Assembly: GCA_963575745.1 (NCBI GenBank)
Contig: CAUYUJ010001436.1
Location: forward strand, 551,795 to 615,794
DNA from: Prorocentrum cordatum
Taxonomy: Eukaryota > Sar > Dinophyceae > Prorocentrales > Prorocentraceae
Direction: 5' to 3'
DNA length: 64,000 nt
The notes beneath the pieces were generated by a model. The model was not told the origin of the DNA. It did no database searches and was given only the letters and a program-made list of their open reading frames with translations. Positions 38,117 to 46,900 of this stretch are shown here, piece after piece. Both the position numbers and the translations under genes were made by a program. Position 1 is the stretch's first letter. Each line of letters starts with the position of its first letter.

Positions 38117-41100
38117 ATGTACATGAGCATTCAGGGGTGTATGAGGACGTGTGCTGCCACGCAGCTTTCGGCTCATCGCTCGCGCCGCCCGCCAGGCCTC
38201 GCCATCATGCGGCGCCTCGCCTGCGGCCTGGCCCTCCCCTCGCTGGCTGGAGCACACCCGTCTTCAGGCGGTGCGCCCCAGCACGGAGGAGAGGCTTTCC
38301 TGCGACATGCGGAGCGTAGGACGTTCTTCTACCTTTACGATGACAGCATCTACAAATACGATCACAGCGCCATTTTGGACCCGATCGTGAACAGCACCGC
38401 CGCCGCTGGTCCGTGCGGCACCGGGCTGCTGGGCGCCCCCGCGAGCGCCTGGCCTGAGCAGCACCAGGGGCCCTGCCCCACGCGCTGCCCCCCTGGGACT
38501 TCGACGGCTACTACTATGCCTACGCCGAGTACCAGCACGTCTCCTACGAGCACGCCCTCGTCAACTACGACACATGCATCGCAGTCGACCGCCGATTTTG
38601 CCGCAGCTGAGCTGACTCCTGCGTCCTCCGGCCACGCCTCGCACCGCATGCAAGTTCAGCTACGAGGGCTACCATCACTCAATACGACGCCTGCGGTCGA
38701 CCGTCGTACAGCATATCCTCGATGGCACCCTGTCTTCAGCTTGTCCACGACCGTCGTGCAGCATATCCTCGACAGGGCCGCTGGCAAGGCCCAGGCACGC
38801 AGTGGCGGCTTCAGCCCCGCTGCAGTGCCCTGGCTGCCACCGCCCCCGCATGAGGCAACGCACGCCGCGCACGACCACCTGCGAGAGTTACCACCGACCA
38901 CGACGCCTGCCGCCGTACGTCGCACCGTGTACCCTCCAGAGTGTCGCACCCCCACAGCGTGCCGACCTGACAGCTTCGACATTACTGACAGCGGTGGGTC
39001 GTGCCACGCTGGAAACCACGCCGATGAGCCAGCGCCGCAGACGGCTCCACCGTGGCCCCCACAGACCACAGGCGCCTCGCTGCGAGCCATCTGGCTCCTC
39101 GTGCCCTACCTGTGCATCACCGTGGAGCCCAACACGCTATGTGGGCTGCTAATTATGGCCGTGCTTAGCACCCACGCACACGGCCTGACTACCAGCAACA
39201 CAGAGAGTCCCGCTTCCCCTCTGTGCGCCAGGGGTGAACCTGATGAGGACCCCGCCTTCTGGCACCTGATGAACATCCGAGCACGGCTCATCCCGTGCGC
39301 CGCGGCGTGGGCACCAGGGGAGGACCATCAGGACGTTTACTGGGCATGGCTCGAGGACTGCGTCCCGCACGTCCTGGCGACGCTCCATCTGCCACAGTAC
39401 GACCACCTTTTCCAGGAGGACTCCGCGGAGAAAAACGACGCCCTGCGCCACCGCACCGCGGTCGACATGTGCGAGGATATCTGGCACAGAGCGGGCCCCG
39501 ACAGACAGCGCACCAACCGCAACCTCACTCGTATTCAGGGCAGCCACGAGTACCCCACCCGCTACCTTGGCCTCCTTCTGGAATACCAGGGCGCTCGTGC
39601 CCAGCTCGTCGGCCCTGAGGCTTTCGCGGCACCACTGCCGCCATACCTCTCACGGGCCCACGCCTTGCTGCCAAGAGGCCTCCCTCCGCCCGACCAAGAC
39701 GCCCTGGCGTATCTCGTGGATGCGATCCCGCACCACCCGCCAGACCTGCAGCCGCTTGTCGAGGCGGAGCTCGCCGCGGCACCGATGGAACCGCTAAACC
39801 TACCACCGCCCGCTGGCCCCCCCGCCCAAAACGCCGCGTGTGACCAGCCCGCGGCCGACGCTGAACCGCTTCTGCTCCAGCACGCAGCTGCCAGCGATAT
39901 CAGCAACATATCCCTGGACTCGTTCCACGTGTCGGACGATAGCCAGAACGACTCCATCCACGACACGGAAACCCAGGACCCCGACGGCACGCCACCGCCA
40001 AGTGACGCTGCCCAGCGCGACCGTGACAGCGATCCCCACACAGGGCGCTCCCGGTCGCGCAGCAGTGCGCCCAACAACTCGGCCCAGGCCGACCCCAGCG
40101 CACAGCTCAGCGACGCCGAAGGTGCCACCGCCGCCGACGAGCCAGGCCATGCCACCGCACCGCCAGCTCCCACCAGCCCGCGCAGTGGCGGCTTCAGCCC
40201 CGCTGCAGCACTGGCTGGACCTGGGCGTCTTCAGACCTCAGGTGGCAGGACCCCGTCCCGCACCCTTGTCCGCCGAGCTAACTCGACTGACTCCAACTCC
40301 AGCCCCGTCGACCACTGGCAGGCTGGCCTCGACAACGATCCCATCGAGGACGCGGACCCCGACGCCAGCGGCTCCCATGAGGCCCCGCACAGCGCAGCGG
40401 CCTCTCGACGCTGCGGCTGTCTCATCTGCCTCTTCGCGGTCACGTACGCCATCTTGGTAGCCATGCCGTACCAGGACCAGATCGACGGGTACCTGCCGAC
40501 ACCGAGCCGAGACCCCAGCTACCGGCAGCGACGACGCCGTGAAGCTGCGGCACCAGGCCCATCCGTGTCCACTACGCCCCGACGCACAATAGCATACGAC
40601 GCCGCGCCCGCCCTGTGGGGTCTTCTCAGGTGGACCAGCGCCAAACTCAGGGACACTGTCTCGGGCGGAGCCAGCGCAGTCGGGTCTGGCCTCTGGGGCG
40701 CCCTGAAATGGGCCAGCGGCAAACTCGGAGCTATCGCCACAGGCGGAGTGGTTTGCGGTCTCCTCCTGGTCGGCGCCAAACTTCTCGCTCAAGGAGCCGT
40801 CGGACACGTAGGAGCCCGCATCTGTGCGCGCGTCCTGGACTCACCCACGGCCCAGTGGTGCCTCCGCTGTTGCCAACCGATCAGGAGCCCGCGCGATGAG
40901 GCCCCACACACGCTTCCGCGCACGCATCCCGACGACCCCGAGAGCCAGCACGTGCATCCCCTTCGACACCCGCTGCTACAGGAACACTACGCCGCTGCAG
41001 TTGCCGCCGCAGTCGCCGATGTCACCACCGCCACCACCGCCGCCATCGTTGAAGTCACTGCCGCGGTATCGCGAGCCTCGTCTGTCACGCCACGGTCGAC

Positions 41101-43981
41101 CAGCCCGTCCCCGCGAGACGGCCCCACAAGCGGCGCGGCCTCTGGCAACCCGCCGACTCACGAAGCCGACGCAGCTCAGGCCACCGACGCCGAGGCAAGC
41201 GAAGCACGTGAGCGCACCCTCGACGGCGACGGCGTGCACGGAGCGCCCGACGACGAAGCGGATGCAAGCAACGCCCGTGGTTCCTCTTCCGACATGGACA
41301 CCCAACCACCACGACGGCGAGCACGCTACGCATCACCCGCCAGGCCCCAGGCGCCTTCAGGCCCTGGTACGCCCCACCCAGCCCTCTGGCCACCGACGCG
41401 CAACTTACGCAGCACCATCCAGCGCGACCCAGCGGTCCCCGTCCCGCCGACGAGCATCCTCACCTCCCTGTACCAGAACGGCTTTGCGCTTGGTAACAGT
41501 GGCGTGACCACGGAGGACATCGAAGACGCCCTGCGACTCCACGACCATCCTCGATTCACCCATGACCCAACGCTCCAAGCGCTGGTGCCGTGGACTGACA
41601 TCATGCAGAGGCCCCCGAACCGACTCACTTGGGTGCTGGAAGACTCGGGCGGGAACTCAGGCGAGACGATCTTCCCCTACCTCACGTGGGACCTCCGTGC
41701 TCCTACCACTGACACGCCCACGGTCTTCTGGCACGGGACCCGCGGCGACCTTGCGGCCCGTCTTGCTTTCAACGGAGGTCACCTCCTGCCGGGCCCCCGC
41801 CGTGAAGCGAAGGGCCGAACCGCCACAAATGTCGACCGCACGTACGTGGGTGTGCACCCGTCGCTGGCCGCGTGGTACGCGGTGCCGCCTCACCCGCCCC
41901 GCAGCCTCGAAGACGACACCCTCGCCTGGGGACCCATCGCGCTCTGGATGTGCGAGGCTACCAAACCGCCGCGCGGTGAGAACTGGCACAACTTCGTGAA
42001 CGGGGAGGCTCACGGAGCGCGCCTCATCTACCCACGGGTCCTGGGCCTCCTCATCCGCATGGACTGGTGTGCCCCCACCGAAGCTGCCTCCAGGTGCCGT
42101 GCCCTCCCGCACACCTGTGGCATGGGCGACTGCACGCACGCCCTCCACATTGCCGGCTTCGATCACCCAGACCTCCGCGAGGCGGCTGAAGCCCGCGACC
42201 AGGAGGCAAAGATCTGGCGCCGGCTGGACACCGCGGCAGCGTGGCCACCGCCACAGGCACTATACTCGCCAGAGGCAGCGCGAGCATGGGCTACACAGCA
42301 CTACGACACCGAAGCAGCCACCAGGGCCGACCCCAACCAGCCCCGTCCGCGTGCCTCGCTTCGCAAGCTCCAGCTGGACCCGCAGCCACTGATCGACCTG
42401 GTGTACACTGCCACGGCGCAGGCTGTACCCGAGCGGGGGCAGTCTGACGTACGAACGCCGCGCCCCAGCGGCTCCAGCCCTGGGGCCGCGTCTGGCCCAT
42501 CGCACACCTCTCAGCCAGGTGCCGCCTCGGGACACAGTCCAGACCGCTCACCGACGGCATCGGGAGCCGACGACCGCCGTACGCCGTCCCTTATCAGCGC
42601 GGCCGCCGCCCTCGCCCGAGGCCATGCTCGCTCACGGCGCTCCGCCTCACGTTCGTCACGGCAGAGCGGCGGCAACTCCGCCTCTGACAGCAGCGACATC
42701 GATACGTGGGAGCACATCGAGACGGAAGAGGAGCCGACCGCCTACCACGTCCTCGCCTTCCACGTCCGCGATGTGCGGTCCCGTGTGAACGCCCCTGGCG
42801 TCGAGGTCTGGCTCGACCCAGGCGAGCATCACGATGGCGCCTACCTACCGTGGGGGGCGACCGTTGTGGGCCACCGCGTTACTGACCCTGCGGTTGCGGG
42901 TCGCGATGGCTGGGTCATCCTTCACCACGACCACGGCGACACCACCACCAGGCTCTGGGCACCGACCCAAGTCCACGTCAAGGCGGACGACACTTGGCGC
43001 ACGGTCATGATCGCAGCGGACCTGGGGCCCCAGTGGATCCAGCGCCATGCTGACGACGCTCGCCTCCCCGCGGAGGCGGTCCGCACTACAGGCCAGTCCT
43101 GGTTCGCCGACGTCTGGCCTTTGTGGGATCGACCCCGACCCCACCCAGACGACGCAGTCACCGACGAGCAAGCGTTCCCGCCCCTACCAGGACGCTGGAT
43201 TTGCCTACAGTGCCGATTCCAATGCTGCCAGTATTGTGCTGCCCGCCGCAACACGCAGCTCGGCACCTCGGGCCAACCGACGTGCCCTGACTGCTCCCTC
43301 AGCGGACTGCGTGCACCTATGGACTGGTCCACGGACTACTCTTGCAACAGCTGGACGTGCGTGTACAGCACCGACGACAGGGCCGCCGACACATGCTGCC
43401 TCTCCAGCAGATGCCCACATCCGCCTCGTCCGCACAGCCTGTTCGACGTCCGTGCCACAGGGATGCCTCCGCACATCCTCGCCCGCCAATACGGCAACGC
43501 GCCAGCCCAGCACGACCTCATGGAGCCCCCCCGAGCGCCTTCAGGCCCCGGGGGGGAGCCTCCGCAACCAGGCCAAGCAGGATACCAGGGCCAATGGTAT
43601 CTACCACCGAGGCCGCGTCGCGTCCCCAAGCAGGGATTGCCCGACGGCACGAGGCGGCCACCAGGGTTCACAGGGACGGGGATGCCTGAAGACCCGTCTC
43701 CCGACCAACCGCTGTGGAAGGAAGGCTACGTGCTCTTCGGCCCGCACCAGGCCCTCAAGGAGGATTTCATCTTCAACAAAGCGGTGCGCCGACCTTACTC
43801 CCTAGCCATCACCAACATGTACAGGGATCGTGTCACAGTCAGGACCGTCTGCGAGTCTATCGCCGAGCGCATCCACACTACCCGCACGCGCTGGCGGGAT
43901 GTGGTACTGTACTGGGATGCCGAGGGCGGCCCTGGGCCTCAAGCTCTCGACTACGACATGCGCCTCTGTGACGCCATGTGA
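38117..43981 (+). CDS. LINE ORF2: giant protein with ADP-ribosyltransferase-like domain and Cys-rich segment (1954 aa)
   Basis: The first ATG is 38117; the frame opens a little earlier through GTG at 38105. Not a standard LINE protein. Visible parts, from ATG: a hydrophobic start (MRRLACGLALPSLAGA, ~31-46); hydrophobic segments near 324-352, 766-785 (CLICLFAVTYAILVAM) and 876-891; a helical domain near 380-560; an ADP-ribosyltransferase-like segment near 1195-1270 (VFWHGTR, GGHLLPG, YVGVHPSLAAWYA); and a zinc-binding-like Cys cluster near 1694-1770 (CLQCRFQCCQYC, CPDC). Long Ser/Pro/Ala linkers separate them and carry most of the seven TTCA hairpins. It ends in ATGTGA, overlapping ORF3 in the -1 frame. 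Membrane association and ADP-ribosylation are inference; the exact role is unknown to me. Confidence 0.7.
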   Translation: MYMSIQGCMRTCAATQLSAHRSRRPPGLAIMRRLACGLALPSLAGAHPSSGGAPQHGGEAFLRHAERRTFFYLYDDSIYKYDHSAILDPIVNSTAAAGPCGTGLLGAPASAWPEQHQGPCPTRCPPGTSTATTMPTPSTSTSPTSTPSSTTTHASQSTADFAAAELTPASSGHASHRMQVQLRGLPSLNTTPAVDRRTAYPRWHPVFSLSTTVVQHILDRAAGKAQARSGGFSPAAVPWLPPPPHEATHAAHDHLRELPPTTTPAAVRRTVYPPECRTPTACRPDSFDITDSGGSCHAGNHADEPAPQTAPPWPPQTTGASLRAIWLLVPYLCITVEPNTLCGLLIMAVLSTHAHGLTTSNTESPASPLCARGEPDEDPAFWHLMNIRARLIPCAAAWAPGEDHQDVYWAWLEDCVPHVLATLHLPQYDHLFQEDSAEKNDALRHRTAVDMCEDIWHRAGPDRQRTNRNLTRIQGSHEYPTRYLGLLLEYQGARAQLVGPEAFAAPLPPYLSRAHALLPRGLPPPDQDALAYLVDAIPHHPPDLQPLVEAELAAAPMEPLNLPPPAGPPAQNAACDQPAADAEPLLLQHAAASDISNISLDSFHVSDDSQNDSIHDTETQDPDGTPPPSDAAQRDRDSDPHTGRSRSRSSAPNNSAQADPSAQLSDAEGATAADEPGHATAPPAPTSPRSGGFSPAAALAGPGRLQTSGGRTPSRTLVRRANSTDSNSSPVDHWQAGLDNDPIEDADPDASGSHEAPHSAAASRRCGCLICLFAVTYAILVAMPYQDQIDGYLPTPSRDPSYRQRRRREAAAPGPSVSTTPRRTIAYDAAPALWGLLRWTSAKLRDTVSGGASAVGSGLWGALKWASGKLGAIATGGVVCGLLLVGAKLLAQGAVGHVGARICARVLDSPTAQWCLRCCQPIRSPRDEAPHTLPRTHPDDPESQHVHPLRHPLLQEHYAAAVAAAVADVTTATTAAIVEVTAAVSRASSVTPRSTSPSPRDGPTSGAASGNPPTHEADAAQATDAEASEARERTLDGDGVHGAPDDEADASNARGSSSDMDTQPPRRRARYASPARPQAPSGPGTPHPALWPPTRNLRSTIQRDPAVPVPPTSILTSLYQNGFALGNSGVTTEDIEDALRLHDHPRFTHDPTLQALVPWTDIMQRPPNRLTWVLEDSGGNSGETIFPYLTWDLRAPTTDTPTVFWHGTRGDLAARLAFNGGHLLPGPRREAKGRTATNVDRTYVGVHPSLAAWYAVPPHPPRSLEDDTLAWGPIALWMCEATKPPRGENWHNFVNGEAHGARLIYPRVLGLLIRMDWCAPTEAASRCRALPHTCGMGDCTHALHIAGFDHPDLREAAEARDQEAKIWRRLDTAAAWPPPQALYSPEAARAWATQHYDTEAATRADPNQPRPRASLRKLQLDPQPLIDLVYTATAQAVPERGQSDVRTPRPSGSSPGAASGPSHTSQPGAASGHSPDRSPTASGADDRRTPSLISAAAALARGHARSRRSASRSSRQSGGNSASDSSDIDTWEHIETEEEPTAYHVLAFHVRDVRSRVNAPGVEVWLDPGEHHDGAYLPWGATVVGHRVTDPAVAGRDGWVILHHDHGDTTTRLWAPTQVHVKADDTWRTVMIAADLGPQWIQRHADDARLPAEAVRTTGQSWFADVWPLWDRPRPHPDDAVTDEQAFPPLPGRWICLQCRFQCCQYCAARRNTQLGTSGQPTCPDCSLSGLRAPMDWSTDYSCNSWTCVYSTDDRAADTCCLSSRCPHPPRPHSLFDVRATGMPPHILARQYGNAPAQHDLMEPPRAPSGPGGEPPQPGQAGYQGQWYLPPRPRRVPKQGLPDGTRRPPGFTGTGMPEDPSPDQPLWKEGYVLFGPHQALKEDFIFNKAVRRPYSLAITNMYRDRVTVRTVCESIAERIHTTRTRWRDVVLYWDAEGGPGPQALDYDMRLCDAM
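38252..38276 (+). repeat. TTCA hairpin 4 (ORF2)
   Basis: Arms GCACACC/GGTGCGC with one mismatch, bulged C, inner GTC/GGC, loop TTCA. Confidence 0.7.
38799..38823 (+). repeat. TTCA hairpin 5 (ORF2)
   Basis: Arms GCAGTGG/CCGCTGC (one G-U), bulged C, inner GGC/GCC, loop TTCA. Identical to hairpin 6. Confidence 0.85.
40182..40206 (+). repeat. TTCA hairpin 6 (ORF2)
   Basis: Same 25 nt as hairpin 5, 1383 bp away, in the same reading frame (GGFSPAA). Confidence 0.85.
40219..40243 (+). repeat. TTCA hairpin 7 (ORF2)
   Basis: Arms ACCTGGG/CTCAGGT (one G-U), bulged C, inner GTC/GAC, loop TTCA. Only 12 nt after hairpin 6. Confidence 0.8.
41347..41367 (+). repeat. TTCA hairpin 8 (ORF2)
   Basis: Arms CCAGG/CCTGG, bulged C, inner GCC/GGC (swapped pairs), loop TTCA. 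Confidence 0.8.
42462..42486 (+). repeat. TTCA-type hairpin 9 (ORF2), loop TCCA
   Basis: Arms GCCCCAG/CTGGGGC perfect, bulged C, inner GGC/GCC, loop TCCA. Confidence 0.8.
43526..43556 (+). repeat. TTCA hairpin 10 (ORF2)
   Basis: Ten-bp arms of C/G with one mismatch, bulged C, inner GCC/GGC, loop TTCA. Confidence 0.75.
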
Positions 43982-46900
43982 GTCGTGCCACGACCGAAGC
44001 CGAGTTGAACCACGACCGCAGCAACCGTGGTAGCTTCTGTCTCTATGGACCAGCGCACCAGCGGGCTGTGAACATCACGGTGCTCCCCGAGCCGCAGAAC
44101 ATTGACTTCGTGGAGCATGTACGGCGCTACTCACCTGACGGGGAGACTTACCCAGACCACGCCTTCGAGCACGTCTACCAGGGCTGGCGGCGGCCCGACG
44201 TGCCGCCCATCCTCCCCGACACCCGCCCGCTCTCGAGAGCCGACCAACAGCGCTACCAGCAGCGCCAGCAGCGCACCCAGCAGCGCGACCAACGCGACGC
44301 AGGTCAGCCGAGCACGCCACGCAACCGCTCTCCCGCGCGCGTCCCGACAGGCGACAGAGCGGTGTACGGCGGAGGCGCCGCCTACCACCGTGGCCCCATT
44401 GGTGCCAGGCCCGCGGCGGCAGGGGCAGCCGCCTCCAGCTACGGCCACGTCCCCCACGCCAGGGTGCACCCAGCGGTCGTCGGCTACCCGCGCGCACTCG
44501 CGCAGGCTCCCCCACGGGCCACCTCGCCCGCGCCAGGGTCCACGCGTGCCTGGGGCCATTACCCAGGCCGCCACGACAGCACCGCCAGCAACCAGTCCGC
44601 AGCGGCACCCCCTGCGGCTTCAGCCCAGGGGGCTGCACCAAGCCGCGGCAGGACAGGGCGCCCCGAAGGATGGCGCGAGGCGAACGTGCGCGCCTGGCAA
44701 CCGCGCCAACACACGCCCCCGCCAAACGTGGCCGCAGCGCAGCGCCCTGCCCAGGCAAAGCCCGCCCCCCCTGAGCGCGAGCGGCAGCCGCTCGTCCCGC
44801 TCGTCCTCACGCACACCCAGGCACACCACAGCGCCTCCCCGCGGCACAGCGAGGGTAGTGCCCACCGCGTCAGCCCCCGGCCTGACGCCGCCGACCCTGA
44901 CCAGGCTGCAGCCTCGGCGGCGGGCGGCACAGGCGGCTCCCGCCCGCCCAGCCCAGCACCCAGCGCAGCGCCGATCCGCTCCCCGAGCAGGGCGGACTCT
45001 GCGCGCGCCAACGCCCAGGCGGCCTCGCCACGTGACCGCCACACGGGCGGGCGCGTCCCGCGCAGCCGGCCCAGCAGCCGCCACAGCTCGCGCAAGCCCC
45101 CTGGGAGTTCCACGAGCTCGCCGCCCCGCGAGACTCAGGCTGACGCCCAAGCCCCCGAGGTGGTGCCACGTTTCGGTGCCGGCGCCAAAGACCCTAACGA
45201 GGTCGACCTCGAGCCGACGCCGTCCACGGACCAGGAGCTGCCACCGCTCACCCGCGTCGTCGCCCCCGACGAGGCGCCGACCTTCGACCCCTACAAGCAC
45301 AAGTACTCCGTCAAGGACCTCGCGGCGGGCTTCGGCGGCGGCTCACCGCTGTCTCCTCAGAGCCACGGCGGCGCCCCCGCCACCTCTGCCGCTGCCGCGG
45401 CAGCGGCGGCCCCGCGTGGAGTCAGCCCTGTCCGCAACGCGAGCCTCGCGGCAGCGGGCATGGACGAGGCCCAGCGCCAGGCCACCGACCGCGCCGCTCG
45501 CCACGCCCAGCTAGTGGCTGACGCGCTGGCAGGGCGGGCGCCGCCGCAGCCACAGGGCCCACCGCCCGAGGCGAGCGCGGAGGGCGCACACGAACAAGCT
45601 GTTCCAGCTGATGCTGCTCATCACGGCACTGACGGGGCGGGCGCGCCGCCGCAGGACGGACCAGCGGTGTCGCGTGCGCAGTATTCGCGCGCGCGCTGCG
45701 CCGCTGCCGCGCCGCGCTGCCGCCGCTGGTTTGCTTTTGCTCTTGCGCTCGGCAGGATGGATCGAGGAGTCGCCTCCCTCTCCCCCTGCCGCCGTCTCAC
45801 CTCTCCTCCCTCCGCCCCCCACGGTACAGGAGTGAGGAGGTTTTTTCGAGGCATTTTTGCAGATGTTTATGAACCCCCCCCGGCGCAGCGTCGACCATGC
45901 CTTGCCTACACTTTTGGCCCGACGGCGGCTTCAGCCCCGTCCAAGCCAATCTGCTGCGACGCCATGAGCTCCCACTGTGGCCAGGCCTCCTACCTGGGTG
46001 ACGGCCAGGCCGCCCTCCACCGTGCGGGGCGTGCTAACCCCAGCTCCACCGACGGAGATGGGCCAGGTCGCTCCATCCATCTCGTCAGCCTCAACATCAC
46101 GAGTCTTCCAGCGAACTGGCCAACCATTACCGCCCTAGGTGTCGACCACAACGCCGCGGTCATAGCGCTGCAGGAGACCCGTCATGCCAAGACTACCAGG
46201 CAAGCCATCGCCACCAACGCCGCCAATCCACACCACGGAGGATACCAGGCCAGTCTGGGACCTGACCTGGACCTGGCGCGTGCCCAGCGCAAAGCTGCCC
46301 ACGGTGGCACGGACCACACGGTCGAGGGCAACACCGGCGCCTCGGGCGGGGTTGCCATCCTCTCTAAGGACGCCATCGTCGACTCCACCGTCGACGACAT
46401 TGCGACCTGTATCGCCACCCTCAAGGCCAAGAAACGATGGCACGAGGTCTTCCTCCCGCTCTGCACCCAGCACCGCCGCAGGCGGCGACGAAACAACCAC
46501 GGTCCCGCTGGGATCTACATTGCGAGCCTCTACGGGGTCGCTGGAGGGGACAGCACCGATATATTTCGGCTTGCTGATTGCGCCGCCGCGAGGGTCGGCT
46601 CAGCCCCGTATTTCATTTGTATGGACGCCAACACGAACATCGACGACAATCCACACCTGCTGCACATGATGCAGCACGGATGGTCCAACGTCGCTGAAGG
46701 CACACCAGACCACACCATGCACACATATGGCAATATCCCTGACTGGGACCGCGTCACCAAGTGCCCCCGCACTTCGCGCATCGACTATGTCATCGCCAAC
46801 CAAGCTGCGCGATCCCTTGTCACCGACTTCTGCTATCTGCGTGACTTGCCAGCGAAGTCCCATGTTGGCCTGCAGGTCACACTCGACCTAAGCCGCCTCG

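Noticed and set aside
43978-43983. GTGAGT at the ORF2/ORF3 junction as a splice donor
   Set aside because: The match to a donor is good, but an intron inside a retrotransposon RNA is unlikely and no acceptor restoring the frame was evident; frameshift or reinitiation is preferred.
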